A stretch of 64,000 bases of DNA, taken from assembly GCA_031292355.1 (NCBI GenBank), contig JARLHI010000004.1, forward strand, positions 172,143 to 236,142. Reading direction: 5' to 3'. This DNA is from Candidatus Obscuribacterales bacterium (GTDB lineage Bacteria; Cyanobacteriota; Vampirovibrionia; Obscuribacterales; Obscuribacteraceae). Position numbers and translations under genes: made by a program. Shown here piece by piece: positions 9,252 through 18,814 of this stretch (positions are counted from its first letter, which is position 1; each line of letters opens with the position of its first letter). Under the pieces are notes generated by a model. The model was not told the origin of the DNA. It ran no database searches and saw only the letters and a list, made by a program, of their open reading frames with translations.

Positions 9252-9458
9252 GCAGTAATTAATTTCGCTAGACTTCGCCCAGTTGCCGGTTGCCACCTCC
9301 AATTAAGGCATGGTCAGCGGCGCATCGTCTGTTGCCGTTCAGGACATTGCACGGTCCACTGCCTTCTAGGCTTAACATTGCCTGCTCTGTCGTGCTTAAA
9401 TAGACAGTGCTTGATTGCAATCCCGCAATAGCAGTGCTTACCACGTCGAGGTTACTTT

Positions 9459-10571
9459 ATGAGAGTTGTTAGAGTCTCTCCGATATTACTCAGTTCGCTC
9501 ATGTTACTGGGCTCATACAGTGCCTCCGCCCAGGGAATCTCGGAAATGGGCGCCGCTCACGCAATGTCTGCTGCATCTACTAGTTCGGTCATAAACAAAG
9601 CGAATGCCAATGCTTTAACACGCTCTTACGGCGCGTTGGAGCAAATGAATAGCGGTAAAGAGACCAAAGGAAAAGCTGCCCAGAACACAGATGATGATGA
9701 TCCGGATCATTACGACCCGCACGTCACTGTAAAAAAAGCAGGAAAGTATTCCAATGACCTTTATACAAAAGGCAAAGCCAAAGAAGCGGCTGGAAAATTA
9801 CTGGAAGCCGAACAATATTATCGGCAGTCGATTTCTTATCGTGAAAGAATCTGGGGCATGAATGATCCTGCCGTTCAAACTCTGACAGAAAAAATCGGCG
9901 ATTTATCAGCCAAGCGCAACGCTTTGCCAGAAGCTGAAAAATGCTACCGACGTGTGCTCATGTCTCAAATCAAAAAAAACGGACAGGGTGAATTCGTTTT
10001 GACACCGATTTTAACGAAGCTTGGTCATACCTATGTCAAAGAGAAAAAATACACCGATGCGATCAATGCCTTCGATCAGGTTTATAAGTTAACTGAGCGC
10101 AAAAATGGAGCGTCAGAAGCAACAACCGTTCAAGCGGCCGTAAACCTGGCTAAAGCTGATATCAGCCAACCTGAATTTGTTGGCGACGGCGTCGACCTCA
10201 TGAAAATGTACACAGACCTGCTGGATAAAGGCGACGCAGCCGCGAATACACCGGCTTTATTATCAGTGTTAGACACTTACTCTGAAGCCCTCGAAAAGTC
10301 AGGCAAGCAAGAGTTGGCCACTGCTACAAAAGCAAGAGCTGACAAAGTTCGTGAAGCAATTGAAGCAGCCAAGCCCGCTGAAAAAACTACTGACACTAGC
10401 GCTGACAAATCAGCCGATAAAAAGGCAGATGATAAGAAACCAGCAGCATCGCCAGATGCAAGCCAAAACGCTGTCACCAAACCAGCCGCAGCGACCACGA
10501 AAAAGACCCCGACCACGAGCCCTGCCAAGGACACGACCAAAACAACCACTGGCCCTGGTTCTTCTAAATAA
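9459..10571 (+). CDS. Secreted TPR protein with Lys/Thr/Ala/Pro-rich tail
   Basis: 370 residues with a signal peptide (about residues 1-25, SYSASAQG at the end). Residues about 95-240 carry tetratricopeptide-like helices (AKEAAGKLLEAEQYYRQSI, RNALPEAEKCYRRVL, KKYTDAINAFDQVYKL). From about residue 300 the sequence becomes a low-complexity K/T/A/P/D tail, probably disordered. Good Shine-Dalgarno (GAGGT six bases before ATG). A strong hairpin follows the stop. Probably a periplasmic or surface scaffold; no specific function is recognised. Confidence 0.75.
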   Translation: MRVVRVSPILLSSLMLLGSYSASAQGISEMGAAHAMSAASTSSVINKANANALTRSYGALEQMNSGKETKGKAAQNTDDDDPDHYDPHVTVKKAGKYSNDLYTKGKAKEAAGKLLEAEQYYRQSISYRERIWGMNDPAVQTLTEKIGDLSAKRNALPEAEKCYRRVLMSQIKKNGQGEFVLTPILTKLGHTYVKEKKYTDAINAFDQVYKLTERKNGASEATTVQAAVNLAKADISQPEFVGDGVDLMKMYTDLLDKGDAAANTPALLSVLDTYSEALEKSGKQELATATKARADKVREAIEAAKPAEKTTDTSADKSADKKADDKKPAASPDASQNAVTKPAAATTKKTPTTSPAKDTTKTTTGPGSSK

Positions 10572-10601
10572 AGAAGACGAACCGTCAAATTATCGAATTA
10601 G

Positions 10602-10630
10602 GCAAAGGCAGCTAAATTAGCTGCCTTTGC
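10602..10630 (+). terminator. Hairpin terminator after the TPR gene
   Basis: Perfect inverted repeat: GCAAAGGCAGCT (10602-10613) and AGCTGCCTTTGC (10619-10630), a 12-bp stem with a 5-base loop, 31 bases after the stop codon. There is no long U tract, so termination efficiency is uncertain. Confidence 0.6.
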
Positions 10631-11204
10631 TGCTTCAGAGCCAATTGAAAAGTCCAATCTTATTGTGTCAGTTAGTATGGAACGAAGTAGTAGAGCCATT
10701 TGTCACGGGCGCCTGCATTCGCGATACAAACGTTGTCAAAGCACTGAATTCGCCGTAATCCGCTCCCCAGGCGGCAAGCAGACCAATGTATGCTAATCCA
10801 AAAAGCTATAGAATGCATGTCTTCCCTGATGTCATCAGGGTTTTGATGATATGAAATTACGAATTAATCCGGGCTAAGCCAAACAGTAAGCCTGTATAAA
10901 AACGATATCGAATAATCAGAGCAACACATACCTATTACAAGCCCCAACGAATACCACCTGGATATAAAAACGGCATTTTGACATACAACTTCGCAGGCGG
11001 TATAAAAGTTAGTATCAGTTCAATTTAAAAACAGCAGCAAGCGGATTCGTTTTAGACGCCATGAGGGCACGAACGACTGCGATCGCTTTGTCTGCACAAG
11101 ATTTTTCCAAGTCTTGTGCTGTTCAATGGTCGCATGATTCAAATCCGCATTGCTTTCTCTTGCCACTACGCCCGGAATGCATAAACGCACGAATAGGAGA
11201 TACC
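10631..11204. other. 574-bp gap without a convincing gene
   Basis: On the minus strand, about 10674-10814 is open without a stop and reads LFGLAYIGLLAAWGADYGEF and onwards, but it has no usable start and is preceded by a TAG, so at best it is a gene relic. A small inverted repeat CCCTGAT/ATCAGGG (10824-10830, 10834-10840) followed by TTTT could be a weak terminator. The remainder is AT-rich and shows no open frame I trust. The promoter of the small TPR gene at 11205 should lie at the right end. Confidence 0.4.
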
Positions 11205-11579
11205 ATGCAGGACGCACTCGAATTAAAAAGACTTGGCGAGATGTACGTAGAGCAAGGCGATTATGAAAGTGCCGAATTGCTTTTTCGAAAAGTAGTAGGT
11301 ATCGACGAACAATATGCACCAGATTCGGTGGCATTGTCCGAGGATTTATACAATTTGGGTTTGCTTTGCTCTGCTCTGGAAAAAAATGCAGAAGCTCGAG
11401 CCTTCTTGATGCGCGCTTGGGAAATCGAACGCACCCTGCTGGGCGATTCTCACGCTGAAACACTGAAGACGTTCAACGCTCTCAACGAAGTATTTTACGA
11501 CCAGGATTCACTCGCTAAAGAAGGGCAGCTGTACGCGTCTACTCGCGCGAACAAGACGAGCGTCCGCACTTATCACTAA
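11205..11579 (+). CDS. Small cytosolic TPR protein
   Basis: 124 residues from the ATG at 11205, chosen because AGGAG lies at the right distance (11195-11199). The frame continues upstream without family support. It contains about two to three TPR units of the kinesin-light-chain/TPR_12 style (LGEMYVEQGDYESAELLFRKV, LYNLGLLCSALEKNAEARAF, then a third degenerate unit). No signal peptide. Its stop overlaps that of the convergent hydrolase gene by 4 bp. TPRs mediate protein contacts; the partner is unknown. Confidence 0.7.
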   Translation: MQDALELKRLGEMYVEQGDYESAELLFRKVVGIDEQYAPDSVALSEDLYNLGLLCSALEKNAEARAFLMRAWEIERTLLGDSHAETLKTFNALNEVFYDQDSLAKEGQLYASTRANKTSVRTYH

Positions 11580-12640
11580 TTCTGAATCACATACTGCGAG
11601 ATTTTTTCGGCACTCATATCGGGCGACAGTATTGAAACTGGATTCTGAACAGATTCACTGGATGCTACCGGTCCTGAATTTTCAGCAACGATCATGTCTT
11701 TGTGTTTGGTCAGCCACCCAATAACAATTTTGCTGACTTGCGGCTTGATGAATTTTGTTCCTAAAAGCACATGACCACAGTCTTGCATAAAAATCAATTG
11801 CTTGTCTTCGCCGGCCTTCTTACGCACAATTTGTTTGACTGACGTAGGACTGCATACATTGTCTTCTGTTCCCTGCAACATCAAAAGTGGCATATCTTCC
11901 GGTAGCTTCTTCATGTTGTCTGGAGTGGTGTGAATGAACATAACAGTGGCTATTAGTTCTCGGACACTCATGCTGCGTCTAGACAGAGGATCTGAAAGCA
12001 TCTCTTGAGGAATGCGCGGATCGTCAGAAGAATATTTTTTGATGTACTTAGAGACAAGCAGCGGCCGTCCGCAGTGCTTGGCTATTGCGACTGCATCAGT
12101 GAAGATAAAATCGGGATTGAAGTGACGAGGATGAGTGCCAACGCTAGCCAAAATAATGCCCTTACACAAATCTGGATTTCGGGCAGCTGTGCTGACAAGA
12201 ACTGCAGCACCACAACTTTCACCGATAGCGTAAATCGGTAAATCTGGATGATCTTTTTTCAAGACTGCAAACAAGCGTTCTAGATCAAACGAACTCTGTT
12301 TGTAGTCGACTGTATAACCGCCAATGAATTGATGTGGTTTGAAGTGCCATTTGCCATGACCACGCAAATCAACCGAACACACGAGAAATCCTTGCCCGGC
12401 CAGTTGCCTGGCCAAGGTGTCGAATGAAGAAGCTTGTTGGGTCGCTCCATGGATAGTGACGACTATGCCATTGAGACGTTTACTGGCATCACTCCACTCG
12501 TAAATGGGCAATTCACAATTGGCGGCGTCTTCGGAGTCTTCGGTGCAAATCACGGCAGCACTTGCTGCTGAGAACAAACAGGCTGCAATCACTAAGGCAG
12601 CAAATAAAAAAGGCTTGGAGATCCACAGACGGTTGGGCAT
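11576..12640 (-). CDS. Exported alpha/beta-hydrolase (serine hydrolase, lysophospholipase-like)
   Basis: 354 residues from the ATG at 12640, which gives a clean signal peptide (MPNRLWISK then a hydrophobic core ending ASAAV). The upstream TTG at 12694 adds residues before the signal and is less likely. Fold markers: oxyanion strand VVTIHGATQ, SVDLRGHGKWHF, nucleophile elbow GESCG, acid Asp in GTEDNVCSP, and His in CGHVLLGT. This is the monoacylglycerol-lipase/lysophospholipase style, substrate unknown. It is paralogous to the hydrolase at 18815-19867, sharing the RGHG-x-WHF, YKQ, GES and GHVLIGT-type segments. Confidence 0.8.
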   Translation of the reverse strand: MPNRLWISKPFLFAALVIAACLFSAASAAVICTEDSEDAANCELPIYEWSDASKRLNGIVVTIHGATQQASSFDTLARQLAGQGFLVCSVDLRGHGKWHFKPHQFIGGYTVDYKQSSFDLERLFAVLKKDHPDLPIYAIGESCGAAVLVSTAARNPDLCKGIILASVGTHPRHFNPDFIFTDAVAIAKHCGRPLLVSKYIKKYSSDDPRIPQEMLSDPLSRRSMSVRELIATVMFIHTTPDNMKKLPEDMPLLMLQGTEDNVCSPTSVKQIVRKKAGEDKQLIFMQDCGHVLLGTKFIKPQVSKIVIGWLTKHKDMIVAENSGPVASSESVQNPVSILSPDMSAEKISQYVIQN

Positions 12641-12743
12641 GAGCGACGACCAGACAACGTACAGTGCATGTGACGCCAGAAAAAAGTTTTTCAATTGAAT
12701 TAAGTGAATACAGGATATCGGCTATAAGCAACAACTGCAAGCA

Positions 12744-12914
12744 TTATAAAACCTTTTTCACAACGCCTGACATTCCTAGAGAAGGTCGTACAGCAGCCCC
12801 TCCGCGGCGCTTTTCAAGCATTTGTTGCAAAGTGAGCTTAGATCGCAGATTAATGATCTCTTCTTGAGGTTGAGAATAGATGTCTTTGCTCAGTTCAATA
12901 GTAGTAATTTGCAT
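12744..12914 (-). CDS. Possible small protein
   Basis: 56 residues starting MQITTIELSKDIYSQ. AGGA lies six bases before the ATG at 12914, which favours this start over the ATG five codons earlier. It is hydrophilic and basic towards the C-terminus (EKRRGGAAVRPSLG). I recognise no family. Support is limited to the Shine-Dalgarno spacing and position upstream of the hydrolase gene, so it may be spurious. Confidence 0.35.
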   Translation of the reverse strand: MQITTIELSKDIYSQPQEEIINLRSKLTLQQMLEKRRGGAAVRPSLGMSGVVKKVL

Positions 12915-13131
12915 ACCAGTTCCTGGCATGTAGCCTGTACAGCAGGATGGTTTGTCGAAAGAAATAGCATCTAGCGTAACGTTAGCAATAATTGACCAAA
13001 CGGTTAATAAGCATACAAGTTAGACAGAGTGCGGTTTGCAAGCATTTCTTACTCATCATTGAAACTCATTAAACTCATTGTCACGATACAAAGTGACCAA
13101 GATCGAATATTCTCGAATTGTAGATCTCAAT

Positions 13132-13161
13132 TCCCTCAATCTCAGATCCCTCAATCTCAGA
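13132..13161. repeat. Tandem 15-bp direct repeat upstream of the RND genes
   Basis: TCCCTCAATCTCAGA occurs twice, exactly adjacent (13132-13146 and 13147-13161), with a partial, diverged third copy (GATCTCAAT) just before. It ends about 28 bases before the preferred start of the efflux adaptor, in its promoter or leader. It could be an operator pair or a slippage product. Confidence 0.7.
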
Positions 13162-13189
13162 AAATCCTGTGAGTGCCTTCGGCGTTATC

Positions 13190-14407
13190 GTGAATAAAAC
13201 AATCGTCCAATTTTTGCAAACTGCCATGCTCGTCTCAATAGTTTCGAGCACACTTTGCGCCTGTTCTAAATCAGAGTCTCATCCGATGGGACCGATGCCC
13301 ATTTCAGTAAAAGTACAAGTAGCTAAATCAGGAGTGATCACTGATGCCTCCAATTACACGGGCACTGTCGTCTCTCGCCAATCCGTGACTTTATCTCCAC
13401 AAATTGATGGGCACGTAACTAAACTGTTTGTCACTGCCGGAGCAATCGTCAAACTCAATCAACCTTTGCTTGAAATAAGCCCCGCTAAACAGGCCGCTTC
13501 AGTGCAAAGTTTTGAAGCCATTCTTGAATCCAACAAAGATGACCTGACGACTGCCAAGCACAATCTAAAAGTCTACGAAGCGACAAAAAACGCCAAAGTT
13601 TCAGCCCTGCATTTGGCCGAAAAAGATCGTGACCGCTACACAATACTCAGGCAAAGTGGCGCTGTTTCGCAACAGGAACTGGATCAGAGACTAAATACTC
13701 TAGAAGGTGCAAAGGCCGAATTGATGGGTGCTGAATCTCAAATTGATGCTCAGCGTGCAACCGTCAAACGCATGGAAAAAATCATCGGTCAATCTGGAGC
13801 CAATATCAAAGAGCAGAACGTTCAGCTTCAGTACTACACCATTAGAGCCCCATTTGAAGGGACGGTTGGCGACATCCCAATAAAAATTGGCGACTACGTC
13901 AACACCACTACACGATTGACCACGGTAACTAAAAACAGACCTCTAGAAATTTATGTCGCTATTCCAATAGAACACGCAAAACAATTGAAACCTAATATGC
14001 CAATTGAATTGCAAGATTCAGCCGGTCAAAAAATTGGTATGAGTCAGGTCTTTTTCATCGCTCCAAATGTCCTCTCCGACAGCCAAACAGTTCTAGTCAA
14101 ATCGCGTTTTGCAAACGAAAAGGATGTGCTACGCGCCGATCAAACAGTGCACGCGCGGGTCATCTGGGAGAAGAAGCCGGGAGTGCTGATACCAACTGAA
14201 GCGGTCAGCCATCAAAGCGGACAGGACTTTGTTTTTGTCGCTCTTACAGATAATGGAAAAACTATCGCTAGACAACTGCCAATTTCTCTGGGAGCGATAG
14301 AAGACACTCAGTATCAGGTTCTCAAAGGCCTCAAGGTCGGCGATAAAGTAATTACATCCGGTGTCCAGAATTTGTCTGACGGCGCGCTGATCGCGCCAAC
14401 AATTTAG
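13190..14407 (+). CDS. RND efflux periplasmic adaptor (membrane fusion lipoprotein)
   Basis: 405 residues from GTG 13190 (GTG 13169 is also in frame). It starts with a lipoprotein signal: hydrophobic core then STLCAC-SKSE, so it is probably lipidated at Cys and anchored in the inner membrane. It has the AcrA-type order: barrel-sandwich half VSRQSVTLSPQIDGHVTKLFVTAG, long coiled-coil hairpin (about residues 90-210), second half YYTIRAPFEGTVGDIPIKIGDYV, then beta-barrel and membrane-proximal domains. It links the downstream pump to an outer-membrane channel. Pump gene follows within about 50 bp. No TolC-like gene is in the window. Confidence 0.88.
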   Translation: MNKTIVQFLQTAMLVSIVSSTLCACSKSESHPMGPMPISVKVQVAKSGVITDASNYTGTVVSRQSVTLSPQIDGHVTKLFVTAGAIVKLNQPLLEISPAKQAASVQSFEAILESNKDDLTTAKHNLKVYEATKNAKVSALHLAEKDRDRYTILRQSGAVSQQELDQRLNTLEGAKAELMGAESQIDAQRATVKRMEKIIGQSGANIKEQNVQLQYYTIRAPFEGTVGDIPIKIGDYVNTTTRLTTVTKNRPLEIYVAIPIEHAKQLKPNMPIELQDSAGQKIGMSQVFFIAPNVLSDSQTVLVKSRFANEKDVLRADQTVHARVIWEKKPGVLIPTEAVSHQSGQDFVFVALTDNGKTIARQLPISLGAIEDTQYQVLKGLKVGDKVITSGVQNLSDGALIAPTI

Positions 14408-14457
14408 AAAGCGTGCGGTCCTTAGTTTTGCTCTATTCGTAATTGCAGGTACCTTTA

Positions 14458-17400
14458 GTGTTTGTAGACTTCTTCATCCGACGGCCAATATTTGCGACAG
14501 TTTGTTCTTTGATTATCGTGCTCGCTGGCGCGATTGCCATTCCCAATTTGGCGGTCGAACAATATCCACAAATCACGCCGCCGCAAATTACAGTCAGTTG
14601 CAATTACATTGGCGCCAACGCTCAAGCGGTAGAATCAAGCGTCACTGTGCCTCTAGAACAGCAAATCAACGGCGTGCAGGGCATGAAATATATGTCGTCG
14701 ACGAGCACCAATGATGGTACCTCGACGATAACAATCACATTCGACCTAGAGCGCGATATCGACACTGCAGCAGTGGAAGTACAAAACAGAGTGGCGACCG
14801 CTCAGGCGCGTTTGCCTGCCGAAGTTAAAGCGACAGGCGTCACCGTTGCCAAAGCCTCGAGTGGAATCCTGATGGCTGTTGGTCTGGGGTCGATGCATGG
14901 CGAATATTCAAATTTATTCGTTTCCAATTATGCTGACCGCTACATTAGAGACAACTTAAAGCGAGTCAAAGGTGTTGCCGACGTCCAGATCTTTGGTGAG
15001 CGCAAATATTCAATGCGCCTCTGGCTTGACCCGCAACGTCTTGCTGCTCGTTCATTGACCGCTCAAGACGTCGTTTCAGCTCTCGCTGAACAGAATGTTC
15101 AGGTGGCCGCCGGTCAAATCGGTCAACCGCCAACGATGGACAATCAATCTTATCAAATGAGTGTTCGAGCAGTCGGTCGCTTGAAAGAACCTCGCGAATT
15201 CGAAGAAATAATTCTCAAATCTGGTGCCGGTGGCGCCATGACAAAGCTTAAAGACGTCGGTAGAGCAGAGCTTGGCGCAGAGGACTACAGCACTTTGCTG
15301 CGCTTCAACGGCACAGAAGCGATAGGCTTTGGCATCACTCCACTGCCGAGCGCGAACGCCATGGACGTCAGTCGTGGCGTGCAAGAAGAATTGAAACGTC
15401 TATCTGAGTTTTTCCCTCCGGGCATGATCTACAAAGTAGCGTTTGATGCCACCAGATCAGTGGACGCTTCCATTCACGAAGTACTCATCACTCTTGCTGA
15501 AGCAATTTTGCTCGTTGTAGTCGTCATCTTTGTTTTCTTGCAAAACTGGCGCAGTACGCTTATTCCAGCAATCACCATTCCGGTTTCCTTAATTGGCACA
15601 TTCGCCTTTATGAAAGCCCTCGGTTTTTCAATCAATACTTTGACCTTATTTGGTATCACTCTCGCCACAGGTCTTGTTGTCGATGACGCCATCGTTGTCA
15701 TTGAAAACATCGCCCGTATTATGCACGAAAAAGGTCTTGGCGCCAGGCAAGCGGCATCAATTGCCATGGAAGAAGTGACAGGTGCTGTCGTTGCCACCTC
15801 TCTTGTTCTTGCAGCCGTTTTCGTTCCGGTGGCATTTTTCCCGGGCACCACCGGTCAACTCTATAAGCAATTCGCTTTGACAATTAGTTTCTCGGTTGCA
15901 CTTTCTGCCTTCAACGCCTTGACGTTAACACCAGCTCTATCTGCGATGTGGCTTGATGGCGAGCAAGAAAGCACAAAAGGTTTTTTTGGTGTAATCAACA
16001 AATTCATTGAATGGTTGCGTCATACATATGCTAGCTCCTTGCGACTATCTCTAAAAATAAAACCGGTGATCATCGCTTTGTTCTTGGCGGGCATGGGCTA
16101 CACCTATTATCTATTTCAAACTGTGCCTTCGGCTTTTATTCCTAACGAAGATCAAGGCTATTTCTTCGTCATCGTTCAAGGACCGGACGGGGTCTCTTTG
16201 AATTACACCCAAAAGATTCTCAAGCAAGTTGAATCACTGGTCATGACCTTTCCAGAAGTTGCTGGAACGTTTTCCATCGGTGGTTTTGGCTTCAACGGCA
16301 ATTCACCAAACAATGGCTTCCTCGCTGTCACTCTTAAAGACTGGAAAGAAAGACCACGTCCCGACCAAACGCTAGAAGCTATCGTTAACCGCACAAGGGG
16401 CCCCTTAAGCGGCATCACAGGCGCTATGGTGATTGCCTTCCAACCGCCAGCCATTCAAGGATTGGGCGCTTTCGGCGGCTTCTTTTACGAACTACAAGAT
16501 CGCAAAGGCGTAGACATTCATGAATTCGCGAAAATTGCCAATTCGCTCGTCGGAGAGGCTAATAAACAACCGGCCCTCAGTCGTGTGTCGACTCAGTTTA
16601 AAGCAAATACTCCGCAGCTTTTAGTAGAAGTGGACAGAGAAAAAGCAAAGAACTTGAACGTTCCTCTGTCTTCCATCTTCAGCACGATGCAAATCTTTTT
16701 GGGCTCACAATACGTCAACGACTTTGATTTAGATAGTCGTATCTACCGTGTCTACGTCCAGGCTGACAAAGAATTCCGTTCTAATCCGCATAACATCGAA
16801 GAATTTTATGTGCGCTCGGTGACGGGTGCCATGATTCCACTCGGCAATCTGGTGCACGTTAAAACCCTTGTAGCACCACCTGTGATATCACACTACAATT
16901 TATTCCGCTCGATTGAAATCAATGGCAATTCTTCTCCAGGCTTCAGTTCTGGACAATCTCTAGAAGTGATGAAGAAGCTGTCGGGCGCATTACCTAAAGG
17001 CTTAACTTACAGCTGGTCTGGTATTTCCAAGGAGCAAGAGGAGTCACAAGGGAAGGCAGGCATCATCTTCGCTCTCGGTATAGTCTTTGTGTTTCTGGTG
17101 CTCGCCGCGCAGTATGAAAGCTTTTCCGATCCGCTCATCATTCTACTGTCTGTGCCGGTTGCAATCCTTGGTGCACTGGGGGCGCAGAGCATGCGTGGTT
17201 TAGACAATGACGTTTTCTGTCAAATTGGTCTGGTCATGCTCATTGGTCTGGCTAGCAAGAATGCTATTTTGATTGTTGAATTCGCCAATCAATTGAGACG
17301 CAAAGGCCTTACTCCAGAAAATGCCGTGGTCGAATCAGCTCAAACTCGCTTGCGACCTATTTTAATGACTTCCCTTGCTTTCATTCTAGGGATAGTTCCT

Positions 17401-17634
17401 TTAATTGTCGCTGAAGGGGCAGGAGCTGCCAGTCGTCGCTCGCTTGGAACAGCAGTCTTTGGTGGAATGATCGTCTCGACTGTACTCAATCTCTATATAG
17501 TGCCGACTTTGTATGCTCTTGCGAACAAATTCCTGGGCCGACATAAAAAGGAATTGCCAACAATGGATGACGGAGCAACAGCCCCAGCAATCGAGCGCTC
17601 GAATCAGCTTGATCGCGCGACTCTCGAGCTGTAA
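14458..17634 (+). CDS. RND multidrug efflux pump, HAE1/AcrB type
   Basis: About 1058 residues, the typical AcrB length. It begins with FVDFFIRRPIFATVC, the usual HAE1 start. GTG 14458 is preferred because AGG lies 9 bases upstream; TTG 14443 is also in frame. The proton-relay motif GLVVDDAIVVIENIAR is intact in TM4, preceded by FLQNWRSTLIPAITIPVSLIGTFA. Two homologous halves with large periplasmic loops are visible, the second with VFLVLAAQYESFSDPLIILLSVP and GLASKNAILIVEFANQLR. It exports hydrophobic drugs, dyes or metabolites using the proton gradient, with the adaptor encoded just upstream. Substrate range cannot be inferred. Confidence 0.93.
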   Translation: MFVDFFIRRPIFATVCSLIIVLAGAIAIPNLAVEQYPQITPPQITVSCNYIGANAQAVESSVTVPLEQQINGVQGMKYMSSTSTNDGTSTITITFDLERDIDTAAVEVQNRVATAQARLPAEVKATGVTVAKASSGILMAVGLGSMHGEYSNLFVSNYADRYIRDNLKRVKGVADVQIFGERKYSMRLWLDPQRLAARSLTAQDVVSALAEQNVQVAAGQIGQPPTMDNQSYQMSVRAVGRLKEPREFEEIILKSGAGGAMTKLKDVGRAELGAEDYSTLLRFNGTEAIGFGITPLPSANAMDVSRGVQEELKRLSEFFPPGMIYKVAFDATRSVDASIHEVLITLAEAILLVVVVIFVFLQNWRSTLIPAITIPVSLIGTFAFMKALGFSINTLTLFGITLATGLVVDDAIVVIENIARIMHEKGLGARQAASIAMEEVTGAVVATSLVLAAVFVPVAFFPGTTGQLYKQFALTISFSVALSAFNALTLTPALSAMWLDGEQESTKGFFGVINKFIEWLRHTYASSLRLSLKIKPVIIALFLAGMGYTYYLFQTVPSAFIPNEDQGYFFVIVQGPDGVSLNYTQKILKQVESLVMTFPEVAGTFSIGGFGFNGNSPNNGFLAVTLKDWKERPRPDQTLEAIVNRTRGPLSGITGAMVIAFQPPAIQGLGAFGGFFYELQDRKGVDIHEFAKIANSLVGEANKQPALSRVSTQFKANTPQLLVEVDREKAKNLNVPLSSIFSTMQIFLGSQYVNDFDLDSRIYRVYVQADKEFRSNPHNIEEFYVRSVTGAMIPLGNLVHVKTLVAPPVISHYNLFRSIEINGNSSPGFSSGQSLEVMKKLSGALPKGLTYSWSGISKEQEESQGKAGIIFALGIVFVFLVLAAQYESFSDPLIILLSVPVAILGALGAQSMRGLDNDVFCQIGLVMLIGLASKNAILIVEFANQLRRKGLTPENAVVESAQTRLRPILMTSLAFILGIVPLIVAEGAGAASRRSLGTAVFGGMIVSTVLNLYIVPTLYALANKFLGRHKKELPTMDDGATAPAIERSNQLDRATLEL

Positions 17635-17869
17635 ATTGCTCTTGCCATGGTTTTCGGATACTTCTATAAGACATATTGAGTCAGACCTCCAAACGAGCAA
17701 AAATGGCGACGCCTTGCCAGTCAGCTTAAAGGCCGATCATTCAAGGTCTATATAAGGTTTTCATTTTGCCAATGGTTTCCAAGCGCTGTTTATATTGCAT
17801 AATCAAGCAATCCGCGTATGCGGCAACGGTAAACAGACAGGCTTCTTCAGATAATTCAGGTGTCTTACG

Positions 17870-18259
17870 ATGGCTCATCCCACTCAACAAAAGTCACCTT
17901 CTGCATCTACAATTTTGCATGAGGCAAGCGGCTTCCACTTACTACTGACTTTGAAAGATTGCGATCCTGCGCTGTTGAATGACTTACCTAAACTGCAAGA
18001 ACTGACTCGGGCAGCAGCAGAAGCTACAGGCGCGACGGTTCTTGAAATTTGCACCAAACAATTTTCTCCAGTAGGAGTGACATCGATGGCGGTGTTGGCT
18101 GAAAGTCATGCCAGTCTTCACACCTATCCTGAAGCAAACGTAGTCTTTTGGGACATCTTTACGTGCGGCACAATCTGCAAGCCAGAATTGAGTATTGATG
18201 TACTGACCAGTGCTTTGAAACCAGGCACAATTACCAAGCGCTTAATAAAACGCAATTAG
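17870..18259 (+). CDS. speH: S-adenosylmethionine decarboxylase proenzyme (SpeH/SpeD class 1B)
   Basis: 129 residues, the length of the small prokaryotic class. Makes decarboxylated AdoMet, the aminopropyl donor for spermidine. Key segment LAESHASLHTYPEANVVFWDIFTCG: self-cleavage is expected at Glu78-Ser79, with Ser79 giving the pyruvoyl group, and His84 and Cys99 as the conserved processing and proton-donor residues. It has about 20 extra N-terminal residues before GFHLLLTL. No spermidine synthase gene is adjacent. ATG 17870 has AGGT eight bases upstream. It stands alone between the RND pump and a small secreted protein. Confidence 0.9.
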   Translation: MAHPTQQKSPSASTILHEASGFHLLLTLKDCDPALLNDLPKLQELTRAAAEATGATVLEICTKQFSPVGVTSMAVLAESHASLHTYPEANVVFWDIFTCGTICKPELSIDVLTSALKPGTITKRLIKRN

Positions 18260-18438
18260 AAATCGGCTCTCTATAGGTTGAGTTAAAGTCGTACGCACGC
18301 TCACTCACAATGGATGATGCGATACATGACATGCTCGCGGCTTATCTCGACAATGGAAACTTCCTTTTTACAGTCCGGGAACAGTAGAGGTGTCATCCCG
18401 TCACAACTCCAGTCAGTCATTACACAGGAGATAAATCC

Positions 18439-18732
18439 ATGACTTTTAAGAAGAATGCAGTTGTTGCTACGATGGCGTTCATGGGGCTAATGTCGGTAGT
18501 ACCTGCATTTGCCGATGAAGTATCAGCCAGCTCGACCACAGTTTCTGGAGATGGCGTGGCTTCCAAATCTACAACCACATCTACAGATAGTGGCTTGACC
18601 GGTGCTTCAGTTGAAAGCAAAACCACAACTATCGGTTCACCAGTCACCAAAACGACTACCCACTCGATGACTGTTGCTCCACCAGTTGGTTCAACATCGA
18701 CAACAACAAAAACCAAATCAGTACAGTACTAA
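18439..18732 (+). CDS. Small secreted Ser/Thr-rich protein
   Basis: 97 residues with a clear signal peptide (MTFKKNAVVATMAFMGL to PAFADE). The mature part is about 70 residues made mostly of Ser, Thr and Val (ASSTTVSGDGVASKSTTT, KTTTIGSPVTKTTTHS), with no Cys. Strong Shine-Dalgarno AGGAG. Probably disordered and periplasmic or surface exposed. No family recognised. The antisense frame here is also open, but has no such start signals. Confidence 0.7.
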   Translation: MTFKKNAVVATMAFMGLMSVVPAFADEVSASSTTVSGDGVASKSTTTSTDSGLTGASVESKTTTIGSPVTKTTTHSMTVAPPVGSTSTTTKTKSVQY

Positions 18733-18769
18733 ATCAGACGATTTAGATCTTGATCAAAAAAAACAACTA

Positions 18770-18806
18770 GCACGAGAGAGCGGACACCAGGTTCGCTCTC
18801 TCTTGC
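18770..18806. terminator. Bidirectional hairpin terminator
   Basis: GCACGAGAGAGCG (18770-18782) pairs with CGCTCTCTCTTGC (18794-18806), 12 of 13 positions, loop 11 bases. It sits between convergent genes. On the minus strand it is followed by a run of T (complement of the A tract near 18756-18763), so it suits termination of the hydrolase transcript best. Confidence 0.65.
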
Positions 18807-18814
18807 TATGCACA

